Assembly: GCF_026230105.1 (NCBI RefSeq)
Contig: NC_079481.1
Span: forward strand, 32,278,489 to 32,342,488
DNA length: 64,000 nt
Direction of reading: 5' to 3'
DNA from: Diorhabda sublineata
Taxonomy: Eukaryota > Arthropoda > Insecta > Coleoptera > Chrysomelidae
Shown here piece after piece: positions 10,495-22,863 of the stretch. Under the pieces are notes generated by a model. The model made no database searches. It worked only from the letters and a program-made list of their open reading frames with translations, and had not been told where the DNA came from. Made by a program: the position numbers and the translations under genes. Every line of letters begins with the position of its first letter. The first letter of the stretch is position 1.

Positions 10495-12745
10495 AAGAAA
10501 ATATAAAAAAAATTGTATCTAGGCCAAATTCACGAGAATATTGATTTAACATTTTGGAAGCCAACTAAAAAAAATCTAATTTATGAAGAAAAAAATCAAG
10601 AACGTACTAAAATATAGCGGTTTTGAGATACAAGGTGTTAAAGTTAAGAACTATAACAGGTGATTAAAATCGTATATCCCTCGTAATTTGAAAAATATTA
10701 GAATTGGGAGATCAAAAATCTGAACTATCGATTCAAACCAAAGGATTTTTGTTTTTTTTTTAAATAATTTTATAAATAATATGCCAAATATTTCAGCAAA
10801 GTGTAGATAGAAGTTTAAAAAATCATACTTGTATTCAAACTTTTATACAAGCCAAAATAATTAATATTTTCATTCAATATTATACAGATGTATTCATAAA
10901 CATCCAGTTTATGAATAAAAGCATCAAGAGCATATAAAAATAGTATGTCTCTGAGATACAGGGTGTTAAAGTAGAAGTACATAAAAAAGTTGTATATCCC
11001 TCGTAATACAAAAAATAAAAGTGGGAGGACTATAAAAATAGTACTAAACAATCCATAATGAAATTTTACATAAATGGGTATAATTGTAGTTGAAATATTT
11101 TCAAGAAATTTATTCTAAAAAGTGAAACAAAAAATTGAAATTTGAAAAAAATAATACCTTTATTCGAAAAAACCTACAGGTCACAATAGTCGAGGTATTA
11201 AAATGATATTCTCAAAAAGCATTAAAAAAAGTCTTATCCATATATAGAAAAATTAACAGCTTATCTCAATTATGCGTTCTTGAGATACAAGGTTTTAAAA
11301 TATGAGGATAAAAAAACAGAGATAAAATCGTATCTCCCTCGTAACTCAGAAAATAAAAGAGTTAGGACAATAAAACTTATACTGATCGATGCACAATGAA
11401 ATTTTGCAGATATTTGAATGATTTTAGTTGAATATTTTTATTGAAAATATAGCAAAAATGTAAACAGACCGTCGATAATTAAAAAAAATTGTATCTTTAT
11501 TTGAAAATATATACAGGCCAAAATAATAGAGGGATCACGTTAAGATTTTTAAAAAATATTTGAAAAAGTCTAATCTATATAGAAAAAAATTAGCAGCAAA
11601 TCTAAATGATGGGTTCTTGAGATACAAGGTTACAAAGTAGGAGTATAGAAAAACAGAGATAAAATCGTATCTCCCTCGTAACTCAGAAAATAACAAAGTT
11701 AGAACAATACAAATTGTACTAATCGATACACAATAAAATTTTACATATATTTGAATGACTTTAGTTGGATATTTTTATTGAAAATATAGCAAAAATGTAA
11801 ACAGACTGTCGATAATTAAAAAAAATTATACCTTTATTTGAAAATATATACAGGCCAAAATAATCGAGTCATCACGTTAAGATTTTTAAAAAATATTTGA
11901 AAAAGTCTAATCTATATAGAAAAAAATTAGCAGCAAATCTTAATGATATGTTCTTGAGATACAAGGTTACAAAGTAGGAGTATAGAAAAACAGAGATAAA
12001 ATCGTATCTCCCTCGTAACTCAGAAAATAACAAAGTTAGAACGATACAAATTGTACTAATCGATACACAATAAAATTTTACATATATTTGAATGACTTTA
12101 GTTGGATATTTTTATTGAAAATATAGCAAAAATGTAAACAAATGGTCGATAATTAAAAAAAATTATACCTTTATTTGAAAATATATACAGGCCAAAATAA
12201 TCGAGGGATCACGTTAAGATTTTTAGAAAATATTTGAAAAAGTCAAATCTATATAGAAAAAAATTAGCAGTATATCTAAATGACGCGTTGTTGATATACA
12301 AGGCTACAAAGTAGGAGTAAAGAAAAACAGGTATAAAATCGAATAACCCTCGTAACTCAGAAAATAAAAAAGTTGTGGGATTAAATATTGTACTAATCGA
12401 TTTAGATATTTAAATATTGCTATGGAAAATATACCAAAAATTGATTCAAAGGGTTGGAATTAAAAAAAAAAAATAAATACCTGTATTTAAATAATTATAC
12501 AGGCCAAAAGAATGGATCTATTTAATCAATATTCTGAGAATGTACTGACATTTATCTAATTAATTAAGAAACAAATTACCGGCGTAGTGTTACGGCGCAT
12601 TTCCGAGATACAGGGTATTAAAGTAGAAGCAAATTAATAAAATCATATATCCCTCGTATATCTAAAAATAAAAAATTAAGTACGATAAGATTGTAGCCAA
12701 TAGCTTCGGTACGAAATTTTAGCAATAACATGTAATTTTGAATAC
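10495..12745. repeat. 337-bp satellite, about seven units
   Basis: The landmark CGTATCTCCCTCGTAACTCA or a variant is found near 10671, 10991, 11329, 11666, 12003, 12340 and 12644. The spacings are 320, 338, 337, 337, 337 and 304. Units from 11329 to 12340 are very similar, while the first two and the last are strongly diverged and have odd spacing, so the array is young in the middle and old at its edges. Each unit also contains GAGATACAAGG and ACAGGCCAAAATAATCGAG. No frame is conserved. Confidence 0.9.
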
Positions 12746-13670
12746 ATCTAGATATTTTAGTTTCATCGAAATCAAATATCACATTATCGATTTCCATTTC
12801 CGTAACTGTCTACTGCAATTATCGCGAAATATATGACATATGCGTTCGATAGATTGATTATAATTCAGTAGAGTCATTCTGGCACATCGGTCTTCGGATA
12901 TTCCATTCCAAATCGAAATTTCAAATTCGTATTTAATAATTATAGATGTGAAATTATCAGAGCGTGGCAACAAAACTTAATAGCCTCATGAGTGAATCTA
13001 ATTATTTTATTATTATTTATTTCGTAGTATAAAGAGAGAAATCGATTATGGAAAATACGATTTCTACTTATTTATATGATAGATACGGGGGTACAACGAA
13101 AATTGTTCACAATTGCTATGCCGTTAATTCTATTTTTGATAAACAAAACGGTATTACGAGAGACGGGGCGGGCGACTTATCAAAAAACAAACATTCGCGT
13201 TGTTGTTGAGGTGACGCAAAGGCGTCGGGGGAATTTTCGGACGAGCGTCGTCACGCCAGATGCGTCTAAGCACAACCCCAAGCCGCCTGGGGACCAAAAA
13301 TTAATGAGAATTCCTGTTATTGCCGACGAGATTTTGAGGTTTGGATTCGGGGATCATCGCCGATCTTTATACCGGGTTCTGAAATGTCGACCATTAATAA
13401 TTATTTCAAAATCTGGTCAAATAAGAAATATGAAAAAGGTGGAACGTAAAGACATTAAAAAATGACGAAAAAAAGGTAGAGGCAAGCATCTAGAGAGGAA
13501 GATGAGTGGGAAAATTTGCGATAATAAAGTGAATCTAAACAGAAAGGAAAAACTGGATTTCAAAATGCTTTTTAGAAGAAAGAAATAAACTATACGACAG
13601 GTAGACGAAATAGAAATAAATAATAAAAATAACAAGAAATTAATCTAATATATGAAAAATAAGGGAGTAA
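12746..13670. other. Spacer with an unrecognised 129-residue frame
   Basis: The plus-strand frame 13076-13465 (129 residues) crosses a GC-richer patch at about 13140-13380 and is rich in Arg, Thr and Lys. I recognise no domain, signal peptide or paired splice sites. The patch differs in base use from its AT-rich flanks and could be a gene scrap or part of an old element. I do not call it a gene. Confidence 0.3.
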
Positions 13671-13929
13671 AAAGAAGGTAAAGAAGGTAAAGAAGGTAAA
13701 GAAGGTAAAGAAGGTAAAGAAGGTAAAGAAGGTAAAGAAGGTAAAGAAGGTAAAGAAGGTAAAGAAGGTAAAGAAGGTAAAGAAGGTAAAGAAGGTAAAG
13801 AAGGTAAAGAAGGTAAAGAAGGTAAAGAAGGTAAAGAAGGTAAAGAAGGTAAAGAAGGTAAAGAAGGTAAAGAAGGTAAAGAAGGTAAAGAAGGTAAAGA
13901 AGGTAAAGAAGGTAAAGAAGGTAAAGGTA
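13671..13929. repeat. 9-bp minisatellite (GGTAAAGAA)n
   Basis: About 28 essentially perfect copies of a 9-bp unit. Because 9 is a multiple of 3, two plus-strand frames stay open (Gly-Lys-Glu or Lys-Val-Lys repeats), but the frame of the nearest ATG (13652) stops at once. The near-perfect homogeneity indicates recent expansion. Confidence 0.95.
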
Positions 13930-14992
13930 AAGAAAAGAAAGAAAAGAAAGAAAAGAAGGTAAAGGTAAAGAAAAGAAAGAAAAGAAAGAAAAGAAAGAAA
14001 AGAAAGAAAAGAAAGAAAAGAAAGAAAAGAAAGAAAAGAAAGAAAAGAAAGAAAAGAAAGAAAAGAAAGAAAAGAAAGAAAAGAAAGAAAAGAAAGAAAA
14101 GAAAGAAAAGAAAGAAAAGAAAGAAAAGAAAGAAAAGAAAGAAAAGAAAGAAAAGAAAGAAAAGAAAGAAAAGAAAGAAAAGAAAGAAAAGAAAGAAAAG
14201 AAAGAAAAGAAAGAAAAGAAAGAAAAGAAAGAAAAGAAAGAAAAGAAAGAAAAGAAAGAAAAGAAAGAAAAGAAAGAAAAGAAAGAAAAGAAAGAAAAGA
14301 AAGAAAAGAAAGAAAAGAAAGAAAAGAAAGAAAAGAAAGAAAAGAAAGAATAGAAAGAAAAGAAAGAAAAGAAAGAAAAGAAAGAAAAGAAAGAAAAGAA
14401 AGAAAAGAAGGAAAAGAAGGAAAAGAAAGAAAAGAAAGAAAAGAAAGAAAAGAAAGAAAAGAAAGAAAAGAAAGAAAAGAAAGAAAAGAAAGAAAAGAAA
14501 GAAAAGAAAGAAAAGAAGGAAAAGAAAGAAAAGATAGAAAAGAAAGAAAAGAAGGAAAAGAAAGAAAAGAAGGAAAAGAAAGAAAAGAATGAAAAGAAGG
14601 AAAAGAAAGAAAAGAAGGAAAAGAAAGAAAAGATAGAAAAGAAAGAAAAGAAAGAAAAGAATGAAAAGAAGGAAAAGAAGGAAAAGAAAGAAAAGAAAGA
14701 AAAGAAAGAAAAGAAGGAAAAGAAGGAAAAGAAAGAAAAGATAGAAAAGAAAGAAAAGATAGAAAAGAAAGAAAAGAAAGAAAAGAAAGAAAAGAAAGAA
14801 AAGAAAGAAAAGAAAGAAAAGAAAGAAAAGAAGGAAAAGAAAGAAAAGAAGGAAAAGAAAGAAAAGAAGGAAAAGAAAGAAAAGAAAGAAAAGAAAGAAA
14901 AGAAGGAAAAGAATGAAAAGAAGGAAAAGAAAGAAAAGAAGGAAAAGAAAGAAAAGAAAGAAAGGAAAGTAAGGGAAAGGAAAAGAAAGAAA
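13930..14992. repeat. 9-bp minisatellite (GAAAGAAAA)n, purine tract
   Basis: About 115 copies of a second 9-bp purine unit follow through a short mixed junction (13922-13975). Copies from 13975 to 14400 are almost perfect. From 14400 on, GAAGG, GATAG and GAATG variants become common, and some of these variants repeat in blocks. The plus strand is purine-only for over 1 kb apart from sporadic T. Lys/Glu/Arg-rich frames are open throughout most of it but lack a start and are repeat by-products. Confidence 0.95.
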
Positions 14993-15015
14993 AGAAAGGA
15001 AGGGAAAGGAAATAT

Positions 15016-16352
15016 AAAAGAAAATGGACTAAAAAAACTAGAGATTATTCGGTTAATTATTTAATGAAGTAGAACGCCTTAACCTCTATTCCTGTGATTG
15101 ATTTGAACTACTCTATTTTGTTTATCTAGCATTAACTGTTCTAGAAGATGATAAAATGATCGGAATTGGCGTGAATTTCGACGGACGCAACCATTTATTT
15201 CATATTTCAACCATGTGCGATGTTTGAATTCATTCGATTGGCTTGTCAATTAAAGCAGTGTTGCCAATAATAAAAGTCCGAGATCGAGGGAGTCACGTCT
15301 TGAACCGATCGTGTCAAAAAAGGGGTTGACACAAACGTAAATTCAAAAAGATTTAGTGGATCTTTGACAGACTATAAAGTTGATCATTTTAGCATATTCA
15401 TCAATAGTTATACAACGCTCTGTATATAGATCGTTTATATTAAATAAAAATAATATTAACGACGACTTTATAAATTTGACAACGTTTCTTTTACCGAATG
15501 ACGTATTGAAATGTTAAAAATATTTTTGCAGGACCCTGTATTGAATGCACCTACATCTTGCGAAACTTTATGACAAGTGGAGGTTCAATTTTGCTTATTG
15601 AGGATTACGTCCTTACTACTTCATACATATTTTAAGGATAAGGGGATTTTATTATGTCAAATGTAACGAGAAATTATTATTTTTGATGAAGTGTAAGGGC
15701 CAACCATTAACACACGCCCTATTGGTATTAACACTTGTATACACGATTTGTTTTACTAAATAATTTCAAATTTAAACGACACCATCTGAAAGTTGTTCGT
15801 TCTGTATTTATTTACATACCGAAAGTTGCGTTTTGAGTGTTCCATGTAGTGAAAGTGACAGTTCCGTATTGCAAAACACTTTCGGGACGCTTTGGTGTGA
15901 CTCTAGCCACTTCAAAAATGACAGTTGACAGTTTCACTTCGATGATTTTGCATAACTTTAAATTTTTAATATTTCTGAAATTATTTGTTTTATCCGAAGT
16001 TTCGTCTTTTTCAGACTCGTTCAACAAAGTTGCACTTTCAGTCCTTGGCATACAAATAACTATTTAATGCTGAAAATACATTCGTTTAACATTTTTCAAG
16101 TCATAACGAAACATTTGGTGAGTTTATTTATTTCATTATCAATTGTAGAACGAATATTGTGTCAGTTTTCAAAATATTAGCAGCTACCGCCACCTCTAGG
16201 TCAGTCAGGTACTTCTGGAACCTTCCTCGTATATAGATAGACGATAATTATTTCATATTTCAATATTTGATTCTTCGATGTTACCCCATTTTGTTTTTAT
16301 TATTTATTATTATATTTCCGACTCCTTTGTTCAATTTTTTCTTACAACAACT
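15016..16352. other. Spacer; one weak minus-strand frame
   Basis: The minus-strand frame 15812-16051 (79 residues) reads like ordinary protein in its C-terminal half (VIFEVARVTPKRPESVLQY). It overlaps a plus-strand frame of similar length (15837-16067), and neither has a recognised domain or flanking splice sites. An exon of an unknown gene is possible but unsupported. The rest is AT-rich unique DNA. Confidence 0.3.
16185..16240. repeat. Dispersed element B, copy 1
   Basis: About 55 bp match 43228-43284. Both contain TACCGCCAYCTCTAGGTCAG, then CAGGTAYTTCTGGA, then CCTCG. The match suggests two copies of a dispersed element; its nature is unknown. Confidence 0.5.
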
Positions 16353-19300
16353 CAATGGTGTCAAACATTTTGCTCAACTGTATTTGACATATATTTTAAA
16401 AAGTACTGCACAGAGGCGGATTCAGGGTAAACTGAACCGATAAAATTAGCGTCGAGCTTTTTGTCAAATTTTATTGGGCATTTTATGTATGAAGAATTGC
16501 ACAGGGACGGATCTAGGGTGAACTAAACCGAGAAACAAAGCGTCAAACTTTTTGCTTAACTGCATTTGACATATATTTTAAAAAGTAATGCACAGAGGCG
16601 GATTCAGGGTAAACTGAACCGAGAAAATTAACGTCGAGCTTTTTGTCAAATTTTATTGGGCATTTTATGTATGAAGAATTGCACAGGGACGGATCTAGGG
16701 TGAACTAAGCCGAGAAACAAAGCGTCAAACTTTTTGCTCAACTGTATTTGACATATCTTTTAAAAAGTACTGCACAGAGGCGGATTCAGGGTAAACTGAA
16801 CCGATAAAATTAGCGTCGAGCTTTTTGTCAAATTTTATTGGGCATTTTATGTATGAAGAATTGCACAGGTACGGATCTAGGGTGAACTAAACCGAGAAAC
16901 AAAGCGTCAAACTTTTTGCTCAACTGTATTTGACATATCTTTTAAAAAGTACTGCACAGAGGCGGATTCAGGGTAAACTGAACCGATAAAATTAGCGTCG
17001 AGCTTTTTGTCAAATTTTATTGGGCATTTTATGTATGAAGAATTGCACAGGGACGGATCTAGGGTGAACTAAACCGAGAAACAAAGCGTCAAACTTTTTG
17101 CTTCACTACATTTGACATATATTTTAAAAAGTACTGCACAGAGGCGGATTCAGGGTAAACTGAACCGAGAAAATTAACGTCGAGCTTTTTGTCAAATTTT
17201 ATTGGGCATTTTATGTATGAAGAATTGCACAGGGACGGATCTAGGGTGAACTAAACCGAGAAACAAAGCGTCAAACTTTTTGCTTCACTACATTTGACAT
17301 ATATTTTAAAAAGTACTGCACAGAGGCGGATTCAGGGTAAACTGAACCGATAAAATTAGCGTCGAGCTTTTTGTCAAATTTTATTGGGCATTTTATGTAT
17401 GAAGAATTGCACAGGTACGGATCTAGGGTGAACTAAGCCGAGAAACAAAGCGTCAAACTTTTTGCTTCACTACATTTGACATATATTTTAAAAAGTACTG
17501 CACAGAGGCGGATTCAGGGTAAACTGAACCGATAAAATTAGCGTCGAGCTTTTTGTCAAATTTTATTGGGCATTTTATGTATGAAGAATTGCACAGGGAC
17601 GGATCTAGGGTGAACTAAGCCGAGAAACAGAGCGTCAAACTTTTTGCTCAACTGTATTTGACATATATTTTAAAAAGTACTGCACAGAGGCGGATTCAGG
17701 GTAAACTGAACCGATAAAATTAGCGTCGAGCTTTTTGTCAAATTTTATTGGGCATTTTATGTATGAAGAATTGCACAGGGACGGATCTAGGGTGAACTAA
17801 ACCGAGAAACAAAGCGTCAAACTTTTTGCTTCACTACATTTGACATATATTTTAAAAAGTACTGCACAGAGGCGGATTCAGGGTAAACTGAACCGATAAA
17901 ATTAGCGTCGAGCTTTTTGTCAAATTTTATTGGGCATTTTATGTATGAAGAATTGCACAGGGACGGATCTAGGGTGAACTAAGCCGAGAAACAGAGCGTC
18001 AAACTTTTTGCTCAACTGTATTTGACATATATTTTAAAAAGTACTGCACAGAGGCGGATTCAGGGTAAACTGAACCGATAAAATTAGCGTCGAGCTTTTT
18101 GTCAAATTTTATTGGGCATTTTATGTATGAAGAATTGCACAGGGACGGATCTAGGGTGAACTAAACCGAGAAACAAAGCGTCAAACTTTTTGCTTCACTA
18201 CATTTGACATATATTTTAAAAAGTACTGCACAGAGGCGGATTCAGGGTAAACTGAACCGATAAAATTAGCGTCGAGCTTTTTGTCAAATTTTATTGGGCA
18301 TTTTATGTATGAAGAATTGCACAGGGACGGATCTAGGGTGAACTAAGCCGAGAAACAGAGCGTCAAACTTTTTGCTCAACTGTATTTGACATATCTTTTA
18401 AAAAGTACTGCACAGAGGCGGATTCAGGGTAAACTGAACCGATAAAATTAGCGTCGAGCTTTTTGTCAAATTTTATTGGGCATTTTATGTATGAAGAATT
18501 GCACAGGGACGGATCTAGGGTGAACTAAGCCGAGAAACAGAGCGTCAAACTTTTTGCTCAACTGTATTTGACATATATTTTAAAAAGTACTGCACAGAGG
18601 CGGATTCAGGGTAAACTGAACCGATAAAATTAGCGTCGAGCTTTTTGTCAAATTTTATTGGGCATTTTATGTATGAAGAATTGCACAGGGACGGATCTAG
18701 GGTGAACTAAGCCGAGAAACAGAGCGTCAAACTTTTTGCTCAACTGTATTTGACATATCTTTTAAAAAGTACTGCACAGAGGTGGATTCAGGGTAAACTG
18801 AACCGATAAAATTAGCGTCGAGCTTTTTGTCAAATTTTATTGGGCATTTTATGTATGAAGAATTGCACAGGGACGGATCTAGGGTGAACTAAGCCGAGAA
18901 ACAGAGCGTCAAACTTTTTGCTCAACTGTATTTGACATATCTTTTAAAAAGTACTGCACAGAGGCGGATTCAGGGTAAACTGAACCGATAAAATTAGCGT
19001 CGAGCTTTTTGTCAAATTTTATTGGGCATTTTATGTATGAAGAATTGCACAGGGACGGATCTAGGGTGAACTAAGCCGAGAAACAGAGCGTCAAACTTTT
19101 TGCTCAACTGTATTTGACATATCTTTTAAAAAGTACTGCACAGAGGCGGATTCAGGGTAAACTGAACCGATAAAATTAGCGTCGAGCTTTTTGTCAAATT
19201 TTATTGGGCATTTTATGTATGAAGAATTGCACAGGGACGGATCTAGGGTGAACTAAGCCGAGAAACAGAGCGTCAAACTTTTTGCTCAACTGTATTTGAC

Positions 19301-21560
19301 ATATCTTTTAAAAAGTACTGCACAGAGGCGGATTCAGGGTAAACTGAACCGATAAAATTAGCGTCGAGCTTTTTGTCAAATTTTATTGGGCATTTTATGT
19401 ATGAAGAATTGCACAGGGACGGATCTAGGGTGAACTAAGCCGAGAAACAGAGCGTCAAACTTTTTGCTCAACTGTATTTGACATATCTTTTAAAAAGTAC
19501 TGCACAGAGGCGGATTCAGGGTAAACTGAACCGATAAAATTAGCGTCGAGCTTTTTGTCAAATTTTATTGGGCATTTTATGTATGAAGAATTGCACAGGG
19601 ACGGATCTAGGGTGAACTAAGCCGAGAAACAGAGCGTCAAACTTTTTGCTCAACTGTATTTGACATATCTTTTAAAAAGTACTGCACAGAGGCGGATTCA
19701 GGGTAAACTGAACCGATAAAATTAGCGTCGAGCTTTTTGTCAAATTTTATTGGGCATTTTATGTATGAAGAATTGCACAGGGACGGATCTAGGGTGAACT
19801 AAGCCGAGAAACAGAGCGTCAAACTTTTTGCTCAACTGTATTTGACATATCTTTTAAAAAGTACTGCACAGAGGCGGATTCAGGGTAAACTGAACCGATA
19901 AAATTAGCGTCGAGCTTTTTGTCAAATTTTATTGGGCATTTTATGTATGAAGAATTGCACAGGGACGGATCTAGGGTGAACTAAGCCGAGAAACAGAGCG
20001 TCAAACTTTTTGCTCAACTGTATTTGACATATCTTTTAAAAAGTACTGCACAGAGGCGGATTCAGGGTAAACTGAACCGATAAAATTAGCGTCGAGCTGT
20101 TTGTCAAATTTTATTGGGCATTTTATGTATGAAGAATTGCACAGGGACGGATCTAGGGTGAACTAAGCCGAGAAACAAAGCGTCAAACTTTTTGCTCAAC
20201 TGTATTTGACATATCTTTTAAAAAGTACTGCACAGAGGCGGATTCAGGGTAAACTGAACCGATAAAATTAGCGTCGAGCTGTTTGTCAAATTTTATTGGG
20301 CATTTTATGTATGAAGAATTGCACAGGGACGGATCTAGGGTGAACTAAACCGAGAAACAAAGCGTCAAACTTTTTGCTTCACTACATTTGACATATATTT
20401 TAAAAAGTACTGCACAGAGGCGGATTCAGGGTAAACTGAACCGATAAAATTAGCGTCGAGCTTTTTGTCAAATTTTATTGGGCATTTTATGTATGAAGAA
20501 TTGCACAGGGACGGATCTAGGGTGAACTAAGCCGAGAAACAGAGCGTCAAACTTTTTGCTCAACTGTATTTGACATATCTTTTAAAAAGTACTGCACAGA
20601 GGCGGATTCAGGGTAAACTGAACCGATAAAATTAGCGTCGAGCTTTTTGTCAAATTTTATTGGGCATTTTATGTATGAAGAATTGCACAGGGACGGATCT
20701 AGGGTGAACTAAGCCGAGAAACAGAGCGTCAAACTTTTTGCTCAACTGTATTTGACATATATTTTAAAAAGTACTGCACAGAGGCGGATTCAGGGTAAAC
20801 TGAACCGATAAAATTAGCGTCGAGCTTTTTGTCAAATTTTATTGGGCATTTTATGTATGAAGAATTGCACAGGGACGGATCTAGGGTGAACTAAACCGAG
20901 AAACAAAGCGTCAAACTTTTTGCTTCACTACATTTGACATATATTTTAAAAAGTACTGCACAGAGGCGGATTCAGGGTAAACTGAACCGATAAAATTAGC
21001 GTCGAGCTTTTTGTCAAATTTTATTGGGCATTTTATGTATGAAGAATTGCACAGGGACGGATCTAGGGTGAACTAAGCCGAGAAACAGAGCGTCAAACTT
21101 TTTGCTCAACTGTATTTGACATATATTTTAAAAAGTACTGCACAGAGGCGGATTCAGGGTAAACTGAACCGATAAAATTAGCGTCGAGCTTTTTGTCAAA
21201 TTTTATTGGGCATTTTATGTATGAAGAATTGCACAGGGACGGATCTAGGGTGAACTAAACCGAGAAACAAAGCGTCAAACTTTTTGCTTCACTACATTTG
21301 ACATATATTTTAAAAAGTACTGCACATAGGCGGATTCATGGTAAACTGAACCGAGAAAATTAACGTCGAGCTTTTTGCCAAACTTTATTTGGTATTATCT
21401 ATATGAACAATTGCACAGGGACGGATCTAGGGTGAACTAAACGTCAAATTTTCTTCCAACTTTGACATATCTTATATAAACCAGTGTACAGGGGTGGCTC
21501 AAGGTACATTTCAATGAAATTTAAGGTCAAGTTGTTTGCTTTTTGTTTGACATCTTTTTT
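16353..21560. repeat. 182-bp satellite built from two diverged 91-bp halves
   Basis: GCACAGAGGCGGATTCAGGG recurs every 182 bp from 16408 (16408, 16590, 16772, 16954 and so on), about 28 units in all. Each unit has a half A (GCACAGAGGCGGATTCAGGG..., ending GTATGAAGAATT) and a half B (GCACAGGGACGGATCTAGGG..., ending TTTTAAAAAGTACT). The two align along their whole ~91-bp length, so the ancestral monomer was 91 bp. Half B comes in two main forms, TTTGCTCAACTGTATTT and TTTGCTTCACTACATTT. Units between about 18.5 and 20.1 kb are nearly identical, both flanks are mixed, and the last ~200 bp (21330-21560) decay quickly. Confidence 0.97.
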
Positions 21561-22370
21561 TGTTCCAATCTGGCGAAGTACACAATTGAGCCTGCTCAAT
21601 TATTGACACCTCACGGATCTCATTGATGCGAATTTCGAAGAAAAACTCGATTTATTCGTTGACAAAGTTGTTACAGACATAGTCAATACGATATAATAAT
21701 ATTAAGAGATTTAAATAGTAAATAACTTTTTATAAAGATGTTTTTCCTTATCAGAAGGTGGCGCATTTTGTATGTAGTGTATTAAAGTTGAAAATCGTGT
21801 GTGTACCGCCTCTGGTGTCTGTCGTCTCAACTTCACACAAAACGATCGACTTGTATTAAGTTATTAAACTTTTCCCAACTGTGATCATCGGTTTGCTAAA
21901 TTATATAGTAAATAAATTATAACTACAGATACGTGGCATGTCTAAATTAGCCACATTATTGTTGTTAGGGCCTATTGGACCGTGTTTTCATTATAATTTT
22001 GTTAGAGCGTACTTAAATTGAACTGGGGGCGTTCGTTCTTCGTTATGATTACTCCGCTCAAATTATATATTTACATACTTATATAAATAGGTAGGTTGTT
22101 AGGTGCTATTACAACGAACATTAATACTTCAGATGCCATTATACATTTTTTTTTATTTCGTTTTGAACTACTATAACAGCTCTGCCGTGAAATTAAAAAT
22201 TTGATAAGTTTTCAATTGTTTCCGTAATTAGTTAAAAACAGTTACAAACAGTTTGTTTTTAAACTTGTTTTAATGAGGGTGAACAACGAGGGACAAATAA
22301 TTTTATCACTATCGAGTGTTTGGTGATGCTTCACAGAAATAAAACCGTTTCATAACCAAAAAAGGGACAA
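21561..22370. other. Unique spacer, no gene seen
   Basis: AT-rich DNA with no supported frame or repeat family. It separates the 182-bp array from the mariner fragment at 22.4 kb. Confidence 0.4.
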
Positions 22371-22374
22371 CTAT

Positions 22375-22544
22375 TAACGGCGAATTTTATAGAAACGTTT
22401 GAGCGAAAAAATCAAGCAAAAACTGCCTCATTTGGCACGTATCCGTTATTGCAATAGCCAAAAGTAATGAATTAAACTATGAATTGCACCCTATTCACCA
22501 GATTTAACCTCCTGGGATTATTTTCTGTTCCCAGACTTGAAAAA
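22375..22544 (+). pseudogene. Mariner transposase fragment, internally deleted
   Basis: Readable pieces, in different frames, are TTINGEFY, IKQK, VIAIAKSNELNYEL and, at 22486-22544, APYSPDLTSWDYFLFPDLKN. The last is the mariner motif around the third catalytic aspartate. As in the copy at 7.6 kb, the DNAP.H block with the second catalytic aspartate is missing: the text runs from CATTTGGC straight into the VIAIAK stretch. Stops and frameshifts make it non-functional. It lies just upstream of the mariner-derived satellite, but that satellite derives from a different mariner lineage. Confidence 0.85.
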
Positions 22545-22863
22545 TAACTAAGTTGACAAAGATTTTGATTTATTGAATTTAGGAACGTTCAAAATTAGTT
22601 AACGGCTCAATATTTTACAATGCAAAAAATGCACAATCACTTGCCAATTGAAATAAAATCTAATTTGAGGGCATATTTACTGGAAACTGCCTTCTACTCT
22701 GTATTTTAATAATGATTCTAATAATAATATTCCGGACATGCTTCATACTGGTTTAATTTTTGCTATTATATACTAATTATTACCTATTACTGTCATATAT
22801 TCAGATATTCGATTTAATTGAAAATCTTGTATTTAAGATCGCTTTTATTGCATGTTACTTAAA
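22545..22863. other. AT-rich spacer, no gene seen
   Basis: Unique AT-rich DNA between a mariner fragment and the start of the ~346-bp satellite; nothing further is recognised. Confidence 0.4.

Noticed and set aside
13076..13465. 129-residue plus-strand frame in a GC-richer patch
   Set aside because: No recognised domain, signal peptide or splice context; kept only as a remark under the spacer.
13930..14992. Very long Lys/Glu-rich open frame in the purine minisatellite
   Set aside because: Any frame of (GAAAGAAAA)n lacks stops. No start codon leads into it and the flanks are closed.
16353..21560. CRISPR-like regular repeats
   Set aside because: Repeats are contiguous 182-bp satellite units with no unique spacers; the other arrays were rejected for the same reason.
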